Source: Spirosoma arboris (lineage in GTDB: Bacteria; Bacteroidota; Bacteroidia; Cytophagales; Spirosomataceae). Taken from it: a DNA stretch of 64,000 nucleotides. The stretch spans positions 124,001-188,000 of the forward strand of contig NZ_WPIN01000015.1 of NCBI RefSeq assembly GCF_009754945.1, written 5' to 3'. A model generated the notes under the pieces. It was not told the DNA's origin and did not search any database. It worked only from the letters and a program-made list of their open reading frames with translations. Positions within the stretch are counted from its first letter, which is position 1. Each line of letters opens with the position of its first letter. Positions 51,269-59,132 of the stretch are shown piece after piece. The position numbers were made by a program, and so were the translations under genes.

Positions 51269-51736
51269 ATGTTTGACGAGACCTTAATCAGTTTATTGGC
51301 GCAAGTAGACAAGTACTTTGCTGAGACGCCTAAGGATGTTATCGACAAAGAATTGAAAGCTATCGATGCAATGCAATTTAGCGGCCCTAGCGCTAAAGAG
51401 TATTTTGCCAGCTTTCATTCTCAGTTTCAGGCTAGTCCAGCACAAAGCGAATACATAAAATTCGAGCCTGAGCCTACAGCTTTTATATTAGGCACTGCCT
51501 CTTTTCTCTTGGACACTTGCAGGGCCACTACCGGAATGCATCCTTGGCTTAAAAGAGGCAGCGCTAAGCGCAAAGAGAAAGCTGTGCTAGCATTGTCCCC
51601 AATGGCAGACCTACCTGCCGTAGGCATTGAAACTTACAATACCCTTCACGTAGATTCTATGGGAATTTTTGGAGCATTGAGCGCAGAGGGAGACGTATAC
51701 ACTAATCGCTTGAAAGATTTAAGTCATGTTCGATAA
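51269..51736 (+). CDS. Unknown protein, second gene of cargo cassette
   Basis: 155 residues, not recognised. The helical start (LISLLAQVDKYFAETPKDVI) leads into GPSAKEYFASFHSQFQ; the middle contains GTASFLLDTCRATTG and SAKRKEKAVLAL. Cytoplasmic by composition. It lies nine bases after the ART-like gene and overlaps the next gene by 11 bases, so the three form one transcription unit. Confidence 0.5.
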   Translation: MFDETLISLLAQVDKYFAETPKDVIDKELKAIDAMQFSGPSAKEYFASFHSQFQASPAQSEYIKFEPEPTAFILGTASFLLDTCRATTGMHPWLKRGSAKRKEKAVLALSPMADLPAVGIETYNTLHVDSMGIFGALSAEGDVYTNRLKDLSHVR

Positions 51737-52211
51737 ATTATTGTATTTTTTTGATCAGAGGCAATGGGTATATAATATACTAGGCTCTAACCTGCAAATT
51801 ATTTCCTTCGGCTTTAAGACAGATAAGGCAAACTATAATTGCTATGCTACAATCAATCCAAGCAATGATATACTGACAATTATCATCTATCACCCTATAG
51901 TAGTACCTAAAGGCAAAGCAAAACGTGATCAAATTTTGGCTTTATGCAATCACTATAATGCAAATTTGATACTAGGTAATTTTGATATTACCAAGGGGAA
52001 TGAAATTAGGTGCAGAACAAGTACTATTATAGGAGGAGACAAACTTGAGGAAAGTGTTATCTCTGAGATAATAAATTGGAGTATTAACCTCATGGATGAT
52101 ACCCTTGACACATTCAACAATCTTATATACGAGAAAATTGACGTAAAGGGAGCAATAGAAAGGGCAGATAGCTTATTCACTGCCCCAACTAAAAGTTTAC
52201 CAGAAGCATAA
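51726..52211 (+). CDS. YbjN-like protein, third gene of cargo cassette
   Basis: 161 residues. The pattern NYNCYATINPSNDILTIIIY, then RDQILALCNHYNANLILGNFDI and the acidic C-terminal helices resembles the YbjN / type III chaperone-like fold. Such proteins often bind a partner protein, so a chaperone or immunity role towards the ART-like protein is plausible. Its stop codon lies in the stem of a perfect 18-bp terminator hairpin (52205-52247), which ends the three-gene unit. Confidence 0.5.
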   Translation: MFDKLLYFFDQRQWVYNILGSNLQIISFGFKTDKANYNCYATINPSNDILTIIIYHPIVVPKGKAKRDQILALCNHYNANLILGNFDITKGNEIRCRTSTIIGGDKLEESVISEIINWSINLMDDTLDTFNNLIYEKIDVKGAIERADSLFTAPTKSLPEA

Positions 52212-52247
52212 AAAAGGACCTTTATTACGAAGGTCCTTTTTTATGCT
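52205..52247 (+). terminator. Terminator closing the three-gene cassette, stop codon in its stem
   Basis: Arms 52205-52222 and 52230-52247 pair perfectly over 18 bases (AAAAAAGGACCTT / AAGGTCCTTTTTT), with a 7-base loop and T6 in the right arm. The TAA of the YbjN-like gene (52209-52211) is inside the left arm. Confidence 0.9.
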
Positions 52248-52316
52248 TCAATCCTCATGACTACATGAATCATCTTTGATAATGTGATACTTATATTTAC
52301 TCAAAACGATTTAGTA

Positions 52317-53072
52317 ATGGCCGACAAGGATAAAAGACACTGGCCCTTGGATATGCTCAAAGCCAGACGAAAGTTACTTCAGATTTTAAATGAAAATATA
52401 GAAGAATCAGATGTCAAGGATGCTTATTTCAGCTTTAAACCCGTGGATAACTATTTACCATATTTTTTTATAGTTAGAGAATTTGATAATAAAGGTGAAC
52501 AACCATTTTTTAGGGCGGTATATATGCCTAAAACAAATTCTGACGCTTCAGAAGGTACAGGATCAATGACTGAAGGTCAATTGGAAGTGTATTTTAAGGA
52601 TTGGATGCGTTTAGTAAATGGATATATTGAGCAATTCGCACTCGACAAGGATACTATTTTACAGGGCTATGAAGAAGAGTTTTTAGAAGCCTTCGTAATA
52701 GAAAGTGACGATAACACGCATAGCTATCCTACAGCTACTCAACTAAAGATTGATCAACTCTGCACGGATACAATCAAGCTACTTCATTCGTTTGTTAACG
52801 ACAATTCACTGAATGGGGAAAAGAAGCAGGAAGTTGAATCAATCATTGAGAGTGTTCAGGAGCTACAAGACACCCAAACGCAGCTCCCGAAAGGAGAAGT
52901 ACGAAAAAAGCTGGCTAATATTTGGGCACGCATAAAAAAGGCTGGCATAAAATTATTTGTTGAGGTCAAGGCGGAGGCATTTAAGGCAATTATAAAAGAG
53001 GGCGTAAAAGGACTTCTTGATAATCCTATGGCCCCTATTGACTTTGCAAATGACTTGTTAGACAAGACATAG
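52317..53072 (+). CDS. Unknown protein of the cargo island
   Basis: 251 residues, not recognised. It is acidic in the middle (EEEFLEAFVIESDD); the C-terminal 60 residues form basic amphipathic helices (RKKLANIWARIKKAGIKLF, AEAFKAIIKEGVKGLLD), which could interact with membranes or nucleic acid. No signal peptide. ATG at 52317 follows the terminator of the three-gene cassette, so it begins a separate unit, probably with the DUF5677 gene 45 bases downstream. Confidence 0.55.
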   Translation: MADKDKRHWPLDMLKARRKLLQILNENIEESDVKDAYFSFKPVDNYLPYFFIVREFDNKGEQPFFRAVYMPKTNSDASEGTGSMTEGQLEVYFKDWMRLVNGYIEQFALDKDTILQGYEEEFLEAFVIESDDNTHSYPTATQLKIDQLCTDTIKLLHSFVNDNSLNGEKKQEVESIIESVQELQDTQTQLPKGEVRKKLANIWARIKKAGIKLFVEVKAEAFKAIIKEGVKGLLDNPMAPIDFANDLLDKT

Positions 53073-53117
53073 TAAAGCTTTACATCTTTTTCTTGCAAGT
53101 TTTAAAAATAGAGAGAT

Positions 53118-54182
53118 ATGGGACTTTCTTTGGTAGGTTTACTTGTTGAAAATGCAGGAGAACAGTTTGATAAAGCGATTCAAAGCGCCCGTGAAACTTC
53201 AGATCTTTCAGAAGATGAGTTTGAAAAGAAGTTAGAGAGTAAATTTAATGAAATAGCCGAAGCCTATGAAGATATAATTGCCGAAGCTTACCAAAAAATA
53301 TATACAATAAAGTATGATAAATTTATTGATGTTCATGTAGAAAATCAACGCCAAATTTCTGAGCTTAATCGAGAACCTTTTAAGGGTTTTTTCTCATATC
53401 TTAATACAGTATACCTGTTAAATAAAAAGCTACAGGATAAAGTTAAAGAAGCTCAATTGACAGAAACGGAAAGCATAGTAATTGCTCTATATGCTCATCT
53501 AATGAGAATGGGAGATCAAATCGGTGTAATGTTACTAAATGGCTATAATGATGGAGCCTTAATACTTTGGAGGTCTTTTTATGAACATGCCGCAACATTA
53601 ACTCTTTTAATCTCTCTTAACGACAATAACCTCACTGCTAAATTTATTAATCATTCCATCCGAAGCCAAAAAAAGAAGGCCGAGAGCTTTTCAAAGCACG
53701 TGGAAGAGCTTAAGTTTCCGCCATTAGAACAACGAATTATTGATACTATAACTACTCAGCAACAACAACTTAAGGAACTGCATGGGAAGGAGTTTATTGA
53801 TAATGACTATGGCTGGGCAGATGATTTATTTCCTGGCAAACAAAAAGCTACTCTTAGAGGGATTGAGGATTTGTTGGGTTGGGGGCGCTATCGAGTGTTT
53901 TATATTTGGGCTTCTCAATATGCCCATTCTGGCTTTTTGCCGCTAACCGATTATGTGGAAAATAATACCATTATCCTGCCACGCATCACTCAACAATCCA
54001 CCGACTTAAAAGGAATTATAGATCCTATTCAACTTACTTTGGCGATTTTTCATGAGGTAAATAATCATATTCTATATTTTGCCTCTGTGAAACACGAATA
54101 CATTTTAAATACTCTAGTGTTTAGAAAAATATATGATAAGACTTTGTTAGCTTTTCATAATTCAGAAGTTAAAGAAGAATAA
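53118..54182 (+). CDS. DUF5677-type protein, cargo island
   Basis: 354 residues. The segment MRMGDQIGVMLLNGYNDGALILWRSFYEHAATLTLLI matches the DUF5677 pattern, in which an Arg in a helix is followed by SFYEH, and a late YIWASQYAHSGF block is also characteristic. The N-terminal about 100 residues are charged and coiled. DUF5677 proteins have no known function but occur in mobile and defence-associated loci. It ends 5 bases before the converging phage gene at 54188. Confidence 0.65.
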   Translation: MGLSLVGLLVENAGEQFDKAIQSARETSDLSEDEFEKKLESKFNEIAEAYEDIIAEAYQKIYTIKYDKFIDVHVENQRQISELNREPFKGFFSYLNTVYLLNKKLQDKVKEAQLTETESIVIALYAHLMRMGDQIGVMLLNGYNDGALILWRSFYEHAATLTLLISLNDNNLTAKFINHSIRSQKKKAESFSKHVEELKFPPLEQRIIDTITTQQQQLKELHGKEFIDNDYGWADDLFPGKQKATLRGIEDLLGWGRYRVFYIWASQYAHSGFLPLTDYVENNTIILPRITQQSTDLKGIIDPIQLTLAIFHEVNNHILYFASVKHEYILNTLVFRKIYDKTLLAFHNSEVKEE

Positions 54183-54187
54183 CTTTA

Positions 54188-54448
54188 TCAAAACTTATTT
54201 TGTCTTTTCTTCCACTGAGAGAGCTTGACGAAAAACACCTCCCTGTCCGAAAAGCGCCTTTTCCCGTAAAACTGTTCAAAAACTTTTTCTATTGCTTCGT
54301 ATGCCTCACCTTTCTTTTGGTAAAGGATGAGGTTATATTGATAAGCGGTAAAAAATCCATTTCCCTTTAAGTCTATAATTTGCCTCACCCATTCCAATAG
54401 ATCAGGCACTACTTCGAACGAGGGAATGGGTGAGATTTTTTGTTTCAT
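54188..54448 (-). CDS. Small phage protein, paralog of the protein at 60532
   Basis: 86 residues. GEAYEAIEKVFEQFYGKRRF-SDREVFF at the C-terminus aligns with GAAYESTEQLYTSLLNRGRRF-KDREVFY of the second copy at 60532-60792, and the total lengths are equal. ATG at 54448 lies 8 bases after the end of the frameshifted GT frame; the longer frame to 54553 would overlap GT by almost 100 bases and is rejected. Function unknown. Confidence 0.65.
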   Translation of the reverse strand: MKQKISPIPSFEVVPDLLEWVRQIIDLKGNGFFTAYQYNLILYQKKGEAYEAIEKVFEQFYGKRRFSDREVFFVKLSQWKKRQNKF

Positions 54449-54455
54449 CTTTTTA

Positions 54456-55219
54456 TTATTGTCGAAAGGCAGCGCCAAAAGCGCGTACAAACTCAGATGC
54501 AGATACACTTTCACCCTGTCTACTTCGTTCAGCGGCCTTGATTTCCTCCTCATCGATTGGCCACCATTCCCCCATGTCTGGCATTTCAGAAGCCAGTGAG
54601 CTGATAATCATGAAGGCATGTTTTCGGTCACGTCGGACGTTGGCCAGGTATAGATCGGCTTCCCGTTTTGACTGCTGATTGAGCCAAACAATGGTCTGGC
54701 CGTAACTGAATTCAAACCAGAACTGAAAGGCGGTTAAACCGTAGCCGTAGGCGCGGGACTCGATGTCTTCGTAGTTGAATCCACCTTGCCCGCTTTGACG
54801 TTTTTTGGTTCGTCGGGAGTTTGGGCTTGAGAAGCCTTTTTTTGTTCTTCAGCGGCCAGTCGTTCCGCTTCGGCTTTTACCTCTTCAATCCAGGCAGGCA
54901 CCTCTGTTGCTGGTTTGTTGATGACCGAACCAATGAACGCATAGACGACTTCATTTTGCTTGGCTGTATCGCCTTCGACCTTATCAACAAAATCACTTAC
55001 ATCCGCATCGTCAAATGTGAATGGCTGCTTGTCAATGGCGTACTGGGCTTCAAGACCAGCTTTGACAATATGGAACAGGGCGTCTCCCCGGTTAGGACCG
55101 GCAAACTCCTGTAAAATGGTCGTGGCGTCATTGGTGCAACCCTGCAACCGACAGAACCGACGGGTAGCATAATTTCCAAACGTCAGCTTCTGCTGATCGA
55201 TAGAGGCATATGTTTGCAT
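54456..55219 (-). CDS. Tail assembly chaperone GT, made by -1 ribosomal frameshift
   Basis: The frame -1 to gene G is open without a stop from the slippery sites to a TAA at 54456 and encodes a convincing protein segment: FNYEDIESRAYGYGLTAF, QFWFEFSYGQTIVWLNQQ, DLYLANVRRDRKHAFMII and so on, about 114 residues after the second slip site. Slipping at A AAA AAG (54842-54836) or A AAA AAC (54806-54800) gives a 254-residue GT fusion. This is the usual way long-tailed phages make a second chaperone for tail assembly around the tape measure. Seen directly: phased heptamers and an open, protein-like -1 frame. Confidence 0.8.
54734..55219 (-). CDS. Tail assembly chaperone G
   Basis: 161 residues, unfused form read in frame 0. 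The N-terminal 120 residues are helical (FCRLQGCTNDATTILQEFAG, FHIVKAGLEAQYAIDKQ, VVYAFIGSVINKPA), and the C-terminus is a low-complexity Lys/Thr/Pro tail that carries the slippery codons. Its location between tail tube and tape measure, plus the -1 extension, identifies it as the G component of a G/GT pair. Confidence 0.8.
   Translation of the reverse strand: MQTYASIDQQKLTFGNYATRRFCRLQGCTNDATTILQEFAGPNRGDALFHIVKAGLEAQYAIDKQPFTFDDADVSDFVDKVEGDTAKQNEVVYAFIGSVINKPATEVPAWIEEVKAEAERLAAEEQKKASQAQTPDEPKNVKAGKVDSTTKTSSPAPTATV
54800..54842 (-). promoter_or_regulatory. Two in-phase -1 frameshift sites (A AAA AAG and A AAA AAC)
   Basis: On the - strand, A AAA AAG at 54842-54836 and A AAA AAC at 54806-54800 both lie in the correct phase to frame 0 (CAA AAA AAG; CCA AAA AAC). 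Either would shift into the long open GT frame. Confidence 0.75.
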
Positions 55220-55265
55220 AGTAAAAACGGCCAGGTGGTTAGCCTGACATTAGAAAGGTTGGCGA

Positions 55266-55712
55266 TTAAGACGCAAATGGAACGGGAGCCGTCGTCATGG
55301 CAATCTCGAAGGTGTAGATAGCCATCGACTCTTTGTCCGCTTTCTTGGTGAACTTGGTGAAATAGCCCTGGAACACCTCATATGGATCATCATCATTGGC
55401 GGTGCCAATACGAAAGGTTTTCGTAACACCTGATAGGATCATAGTCAGTACATCACCGCTGCTGTACATCGTTGATGATGTGGCATTATTCACCGCTGCT
55501 TCACCCGAAATAGTACCTTCAATTAGGCCAGGCAAAGAGCTAGCAAAACGGTTATTATATTTGGTCGTGGTATCAATTTTGGCTACACCTATATCAAACG
55601 TGACGGTATTTTCTTCGGAAACACCCTTCCAAACGGAGATAGTTGTAGCTGGAGAAACCGGATCGACTCCGATTTGAATTTTTATGTTTGAAGCATTGAA
55701 CTTGCCTGCCAT
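55266..55712 (-). CDS. Major tail (tube) protein
   Basis: 148 residues, mostly beta, matching the tail-tube style: MAGKFNASNIKIQIGVDPVS, ISVWKGVSEENTVTFDIGV, DVLTMILSGVTKTFRIG and FQGYFTKFTKKADKESMAIYTFEIAM. It lies between tail terminator and chaperone genes, the usual position of the tube protein. Three short genes upstream overlap each other, and it starts one base before the end of the terminator gene's intergenic gap. Confidence 0.75.
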   Translation of the reverse strand: MAGKFNASNIKIQIGVDPVSPATTISVWKGVSEENTVTFDIGVAKIDTTTKYNNRFASSLPGLIEGTISGEAAVNNATSSTMYSSGDVLTMILSGVTKTFRIGTANDDDPYEVFQGYFTKFTKKADKESMAIYTFEIAMTTAPVPFAS

Positions 55713-55713
55713 C

Positions 55714-56145
55714 TTACAGTTGATTTAAGGAATGTGTTACGGTAATAAGTTTTCGTACCAGGGTGCCACGTTCAGTGGTAAGGTCAATGTCCTGAACAGG
55801 ACCAATCAGCGTTAACACCACATCAAAGCCGTTCACGTCCAGGATAGTTGATGTTGGTTCAGGCAGTAGCCGTTCGGTGATCAAGTCAGTTATCTCCGCA
55901 GCAGGCTGCCGACTCCAATCGTTACCGAAAAACTCCGTAACGACATCCAGTATAATCTCCCCGTTCTGACCAAACGTGTACTTTGAATTGTCAGGCCGAC
56001 CGATCCAGGGGCCAATTATGACGTAAGGTTTCTGAGCATCATCTGGCGCTTTTACACTATAAAAACCCAGTTCAATGTCCCCATACACCAACCCGGTTAG
56101 CAGGGAGAAGTAGGCTTTTTGAAGTGGGAAACCAGCATCTTTCAT
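55714..56145 (-). CDS. Tail terminator / completion protein (DUF3168-like)
   Basis: 143 residues. FPLQKAYFSLLTGLVY, KPYVIIGPWIGRPDNS, ILDVVTEFFGNDWS and ITDLITERLLPEP show the DUF3168/gpU-like tail terminator pattern. Position between the gp10-like and tube genes fits. It overlaps the upstream gene by 4 bases. Confidence 0.7.
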   Translation of the reverse strand: MKDAGFPLQKAYFSLLTGLVYGDIELGFYSVKAPDDAQKPYVIIGPWIGRPDNSKYTFGQNGEIILDVVTEFFGNDWSRQPAAEITDLITERLLPEPTSTILDVNGFDVVLTLIGPVQDIDLTTERGTLVRKLITVTHSLNQL

Positions 56146-56561
56146 TGTACCAACCGGGCTAACATGGCATCCAGTGCCTTGTAATACAGATCTCCATTTA
56201 TCAGAAACGTGGGAATCAAAAATGGCCTTGCCGGTAGGTTGACTTCCCGTTTGCCAGCCCCTTTAAACTGGCCAGCTAACTCCTCCCAACCCTCGGGTAT
56301 TGAGACTAAGCCACCCGTTCCAAATTCTACAAATGGGGCATAGGGCACGGAAAACGTAATCTTTGCGCCAAAGCCCCGGTTTGTTGATTCGTAAAAACCG
56401 GACTGTCTCAATTTTCCGTGATCGACTGCCACCTTCTCAACCGCCTGGAATTCCGTCAACCGTCCATAGGTTTCGGTAATCTGAATGGCTCCGGTTTCCG
56501 CTTCTTTGGGTAGTCGTTTCAGATCCCGAATCAGCTCATCAAGGCCGTGTACTTTACTCAT
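56142..56561 (-). CDS. HK97 gp10-like minor tail / head-tail protein
   Basis: 139 residues. LDELIRDLKRLPKEAE at the N-terminus, then VDHGKLRQSGFYEST, VPYAPFVEFGTGG and the C-terminal RPFLIPTFLINGDLYYKALD are characteristic of HK97 gp10-type proteins. It lies in the usual order closure, gp10, terminator, tube. Overlaps both neighbours by four bases. Confidence 0.85.
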   Translation of the reverse strand: MSKVHGLDELIRDLKRLPKEAETGAIQITETYGRLTEFQAVEKVAVDHGKLRQSGFYESTNRGFGAKITFSVPYAPFVEFGTGGLVSIPEGWEELAGQFKGAGKREVNLPARPFLIPTFLINGDLYYKALDAMLARLVQ

Positions 56562-56875
56562 TGCTGAATCGCAGTAACCACACGAACTACGTTCTTGAAA
56601 TCTTCAGCTACATCAGGCCCCTGAAGGGTGAAGCGTCGATTATTCCAGATAAGCGTATCCCCAGCCAGTAACACCAAACCCGCCCGTTTCCAGAATTTAG
56701 CCTGAATGACCAGGCTAAGTTTTTGCTGAATCAAATCCGGTCGAGACGGAGATTTTAACTCCTTCACTTCGGCCAGTCCATTCAGCAGTTCCGTTTCACC
56801 GGACTTGGTAGAACCTCCAGCATTATCTGAAGCCCGAACAGAGCGAACGATTTGAATCCGATCCCGTGGAATCAT
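56558..56875 (-). CDS. Head-tail adaptor / head closure protein
   Basis: 105 residues, small beta barrel of the head-closure type (SPP1 gp16-like): IQIVRSVRASDNAGGSTKSG, VIQAKFWKRAGLVLLAGDTL, RRFTLQGPDVAEDF. Order and size fit the family. The stop of the connector gene and the start share a base. Confidence 0.7.
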   Translation of the reverse strand: MIPRDRIQIVRSVRASDNAGGSTKSGETELLNGLAEVKELKSPSRPDLIQQKLSLVIQAKFWKRAGLVLLAGDTLIWNNRRFTLQGPDVAEDFKNVVRVVTAIQQ

Positions 56876-57363
56876 CAGCTTGCCCAGTTAAAGGTTCGAT
56901 ACCGTCGAATGGAGTCTTTCCAGCCACCGGCTTTCAGGCTTGAATTCAAGCCTGAATACTCAGCCGCAGCGCGGGCCACAGCATCAAGCAAAACCGCTGG
57001 AATGGAATCAAAGTCATAGCCACACTTAAAGACGATGTTGCCCCCAGTAGGCCAATCCGCCGTTAAGCGGCCATCGGCATCCACTGAGCCACCTGCCGAA
57101 ACGGAGACCGTCGACAAGTAAGGGCCATAGGGCAAATCCGTCGTTTCAGTCAGGATCGAGTAGGAAACCTTACGGACCTGTGGCCCAATGGAAAGACCCG
57201 TAAACCGTTCCACATCATCAATCGCCCGGTCACGACAATCCAATAGTAAATCATTGTAATCGTTCAGGTTCAGATCCAGAAATAGCAACGCCTTGATCTT
57301 ATTGATAAGATCAAAGTTGGCCACTTCCCGACTCTGAACGCGAATGATTAAGCCTGATTTCAT
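56875..57363 (-). CDS. Head-tail connector protein (gp6-like)
   Basis: 162 residues: the helical start LINKIKALLFLDLN, RAIDDVERFTGLSIGPQ, then a beta insertion, IPAVLLDAVARAAAEYSG and the terminal KAGGWKDSIRRYRTFNW are typical of HK97 gp6-like connectors forming the ring below the portal. Confidence 0.82.
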   Translation of the reverse strand: MKSGLIIRVQSREVANFDLINKIKALLFLDLNLNDYNDLLLDCRDRAIDDVERFTGLSIGPQVRKVSYSILTETTDLPYGPYLSTVSVSAGGSVDADGRLTADWPTGGNIVFKCGYDFDSIPAVLLDAVARAAAEYSGLNSSLKAGGWKDSIRRYRTFNWAS

Positions 57364-57618
57364 CTATTCAGTGAGATTAGCCGTCGAAACGGTTTTGTCG
57401 TCTTTGGTTTTACGACTGGCAGCGCCCTTGTCGTCTTTCTTCTCAGCGTCCGGATCTTCATCAGACTCAGCTACTGCTTCGAGTTGCTCGTCTGACAACG
57501 TAGCCAGCTTTCGCTCCAGTAGCGACTTGGCCACGTCGTCTTCAGCCTGGAAGGTCTCATCCGTTCCTACATAGCCGTAATCACCGGAGAGGGGTTGGTT
57601 TGCAATGAGCGTTTTCAT
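57364..57618 (-). CDS. Small acidic phage head-region protein
   Basis: 84 residues, strongly charged, with AKSLLERKLATLSDEQLEAV, EDPDAEKKDDKGAA and a Lys/Thr tail. It could be a small head decoration, scaffold or Ig-like tail-less protein; not assigned. It lies one base upstream of the connector gene. ATG 57618 is chosen because the longer frame to 57663 runs into a hairpin. Confidence 0.55.
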   Translation of the reverse strand: MKTLIANQPLSGDYGYVGTDETFQAEDDVAKSLLERKLATLSDEQLEAVAESDEDPDAEKKDDKGAASRKTKDDKTVSTANLTE

Positions 57619-57652
57619 AGCTAATCGGGTAAAAAATGAATGATTTTCGCCA

Positions 57653-57685
57653 CCAAAGCCCAACGTGACGTGCGTTGGGCTTTGG
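57653..57685. repeat. 13-bp hairpin downstream of the capsid gene
   Basis: CCAAAGCCCAACG (57653-57665) and CGTTGGGCTTTGG (57673-57685), 7-base loop, perfect. Lies 27 bases after the major-capsid stop. No T-run follows on the - strand, so it may protect the capsid mRNA end or attenuate readthrough. Confidence 0.65.
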
Positions 57686-57711
57686 TTAGGTATGATCTGG
57701 ATTGCCCGGTA

Positions 57712-59115
57712 TTAGGCCGTTTTAATCAGGTTTTTGCCCGCTGAGAAGGTAGACTTAACCAGTCCTTTCAGATCCGGCGTCTTCACGAACAATACACCCC
57801 GTAGCGAAGCCGTGATGGTTGTCCGGTCAGTCAGCGCATCGTCTTCGTTTTGCTCGAAGAAACGAAGCGTCAGATTTCGTTTGATACGGAATTTCACGAG
57901 TTGTGGGTTACACACCAGTACCGTATCTGAGCCAAAACGATTCGTTTTGATGACCTGAAGTCCAGCGATGAGCATGCCCGTTGCTGATACAAAAGGAGGG
58001 ATCAAATACCGGCCCTGGGTGTCTTTGTAGAGGTTCATGTTGGCAAAAGCTGAAGAACCTAAAATGACGTGCGTAGGCATGTAGTTGGCCAACTCAATCT
58101 GCAAGGCCATTGCCTGAATCAGGTCGAAGTTATTGGGAGCGGCCAGCGTTTCAAAGCCAGATGGGAGCGCAAAGGCAGTCGATTGAGTCAGAATACCCGT
58201 GTGGTGTTCGCCTGTACCATCACCTGACAAAATTTCGTTTTCCAACTGGTTGTTCATACCCGCTGGACCGTCGATTAATTCATCCTGAATTTCAGATAGA
58301 ACAAAATCAACGTCTTCCAACATCTCTTCGGTGATTTTGGTGTAAACCGCCGTTTTCTTGGTGTTGGCAAACTTTTTAGCCCACTTGCCTGACCATTGGG
58401 GGAACGTGGCACCTTCCGCAACCTGGCCAGCACCACCTTCAACCATTACCCGTTCGTTCCACGAAACCGTGTTTTCGGACGTAGCACCTACACTGATTAA
58501 GTTACGGATGAAAAATGGAGTCGTCGGATCTTTGGCCACGCCTGGTTCCATTTCCAGACCACGCAGTAAAAACGAGTTAGTTCCTGTCAGCGAGTAGCTG
58601 GTAGAGTTGATCGAGACCGTTTTTAAGTCAATTTCAATTCCCTTCTTTTCGTGGCCAGCGGGTAGGTTCCATGCATTTTTGACGAAATCATTAGCCGTAG
58701 CCTTTTCCTCAATTTGCTGCATTAAGGACTTCTTTTCGGTCTGGGAATCTTTGATGCGGTCTTTGGCAGCTTGCAGTTCATCCAAGTGCTTTTGCTGTTT
58801 TTCCGCCCTATCTTCCCACTCTTTCTTTAAGGTCTCCAATTCCTCTTTGGTAGCCTTTTTATCAGTCGCTTTCTCAAAGTCCTCTTTCCAGCCTTTGACC
58901 TGCTCTTTCATGTCTTTGATGCCTTCATTGAAGGTTTTTTCGACATCCTCAAGCGACTTGTCAAACCAGATTTTGGCGCGTTCATACAGATTAGCCGCCC
59001 ACCCCCGATTGGGATTTAAGGTAGTGGCGTAGGAAAACGCCATTGCCTGCCCATTCTGATTGAACAGCGTGAACAGAACAAGGGTGAGCACTAACAACAC
59101 AAGTTGTGTTTTCAT
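57712..59115 (-). CDS. Major capsid protein, HK97 fold, with signal-peptide-like N-terminus
   Basis: 467 residues. After residue 40 comes a long coiled-coil delta domain (about 45-135), cut from the mature protein in HK97-like phages. The capsid domain follows: NLISVGATSENTVSWNERVM, AVYTKITEEMLEDVDFVLSE, GDGTGEHHTGILTQSTAF and the terminal DRTTITASLRGVLFVKTP. The N-terminus MKTQLVLLVLTLVLFTLFNQ is a hydrophobic, signal-like stretch. An internal ATG at 59043 (MAFSYATTL) would remove it, but ATG 59115 lies only 17 bases after the protease stop, while using 59043 would leave 89 bases. Confidence 0.9.
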   Translation of the reverse strand: MKTQLVLLVLTLVLFTLFNQNGQAMAFSYATTLNPNRGWAANLYERAKIWFDKSLEDVEKTFNEGIKDMKEQVKGWKEDFEKATDKKATKEELETLKKEWEDRAEKQQKHLDELQAAKDRIKDSQTEKKSLMQQIEEKATANDFVKNAWNLPAGHEKKGIEIDLKTVSINSTSYSLTGTNSFLLRGLEMEPGVAKDPTTPFFIRNLISVGATSENTVSWNERVMVEGGAGQVAEGATFPQWSGKWAKKFANTKKTAVYTKITEEMLEDVDFVLSEIQDELIDGPAGMNNQLENEILSGDGTGEHHTGILTQSTAFALPSGFETLAAPNNFDLIQAMALQIELANYMPTHVILGSSAFANMNLYKDTQGRYLIPPFVSATGMLIAGLQVIKTNRFGSDTVLVCNPQLVKFRIKRNLTLRFFEQNEDDALTDRTTITASLRGVLFVKTPDLKGLVKSTFSAGKNLIKTA

Positions 59116-59132
59116 GGTCGTGTTACAGAATT

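Noticed and set aside
54449..54553. N-terminal extension of the small gene at 54188
   Set aside because: It would overlap the GT -1 frame by nearly 100 bases; ATG 54448 lies just after the GT stop and gives the same length as its paralog.
58607..59032. 141-codon Ser/Phe-rich + strand frame opposite the capsid coiled coil
   Set aside because: Mirror of Glu/Lys-rich coiled-coil codons, not a gene.
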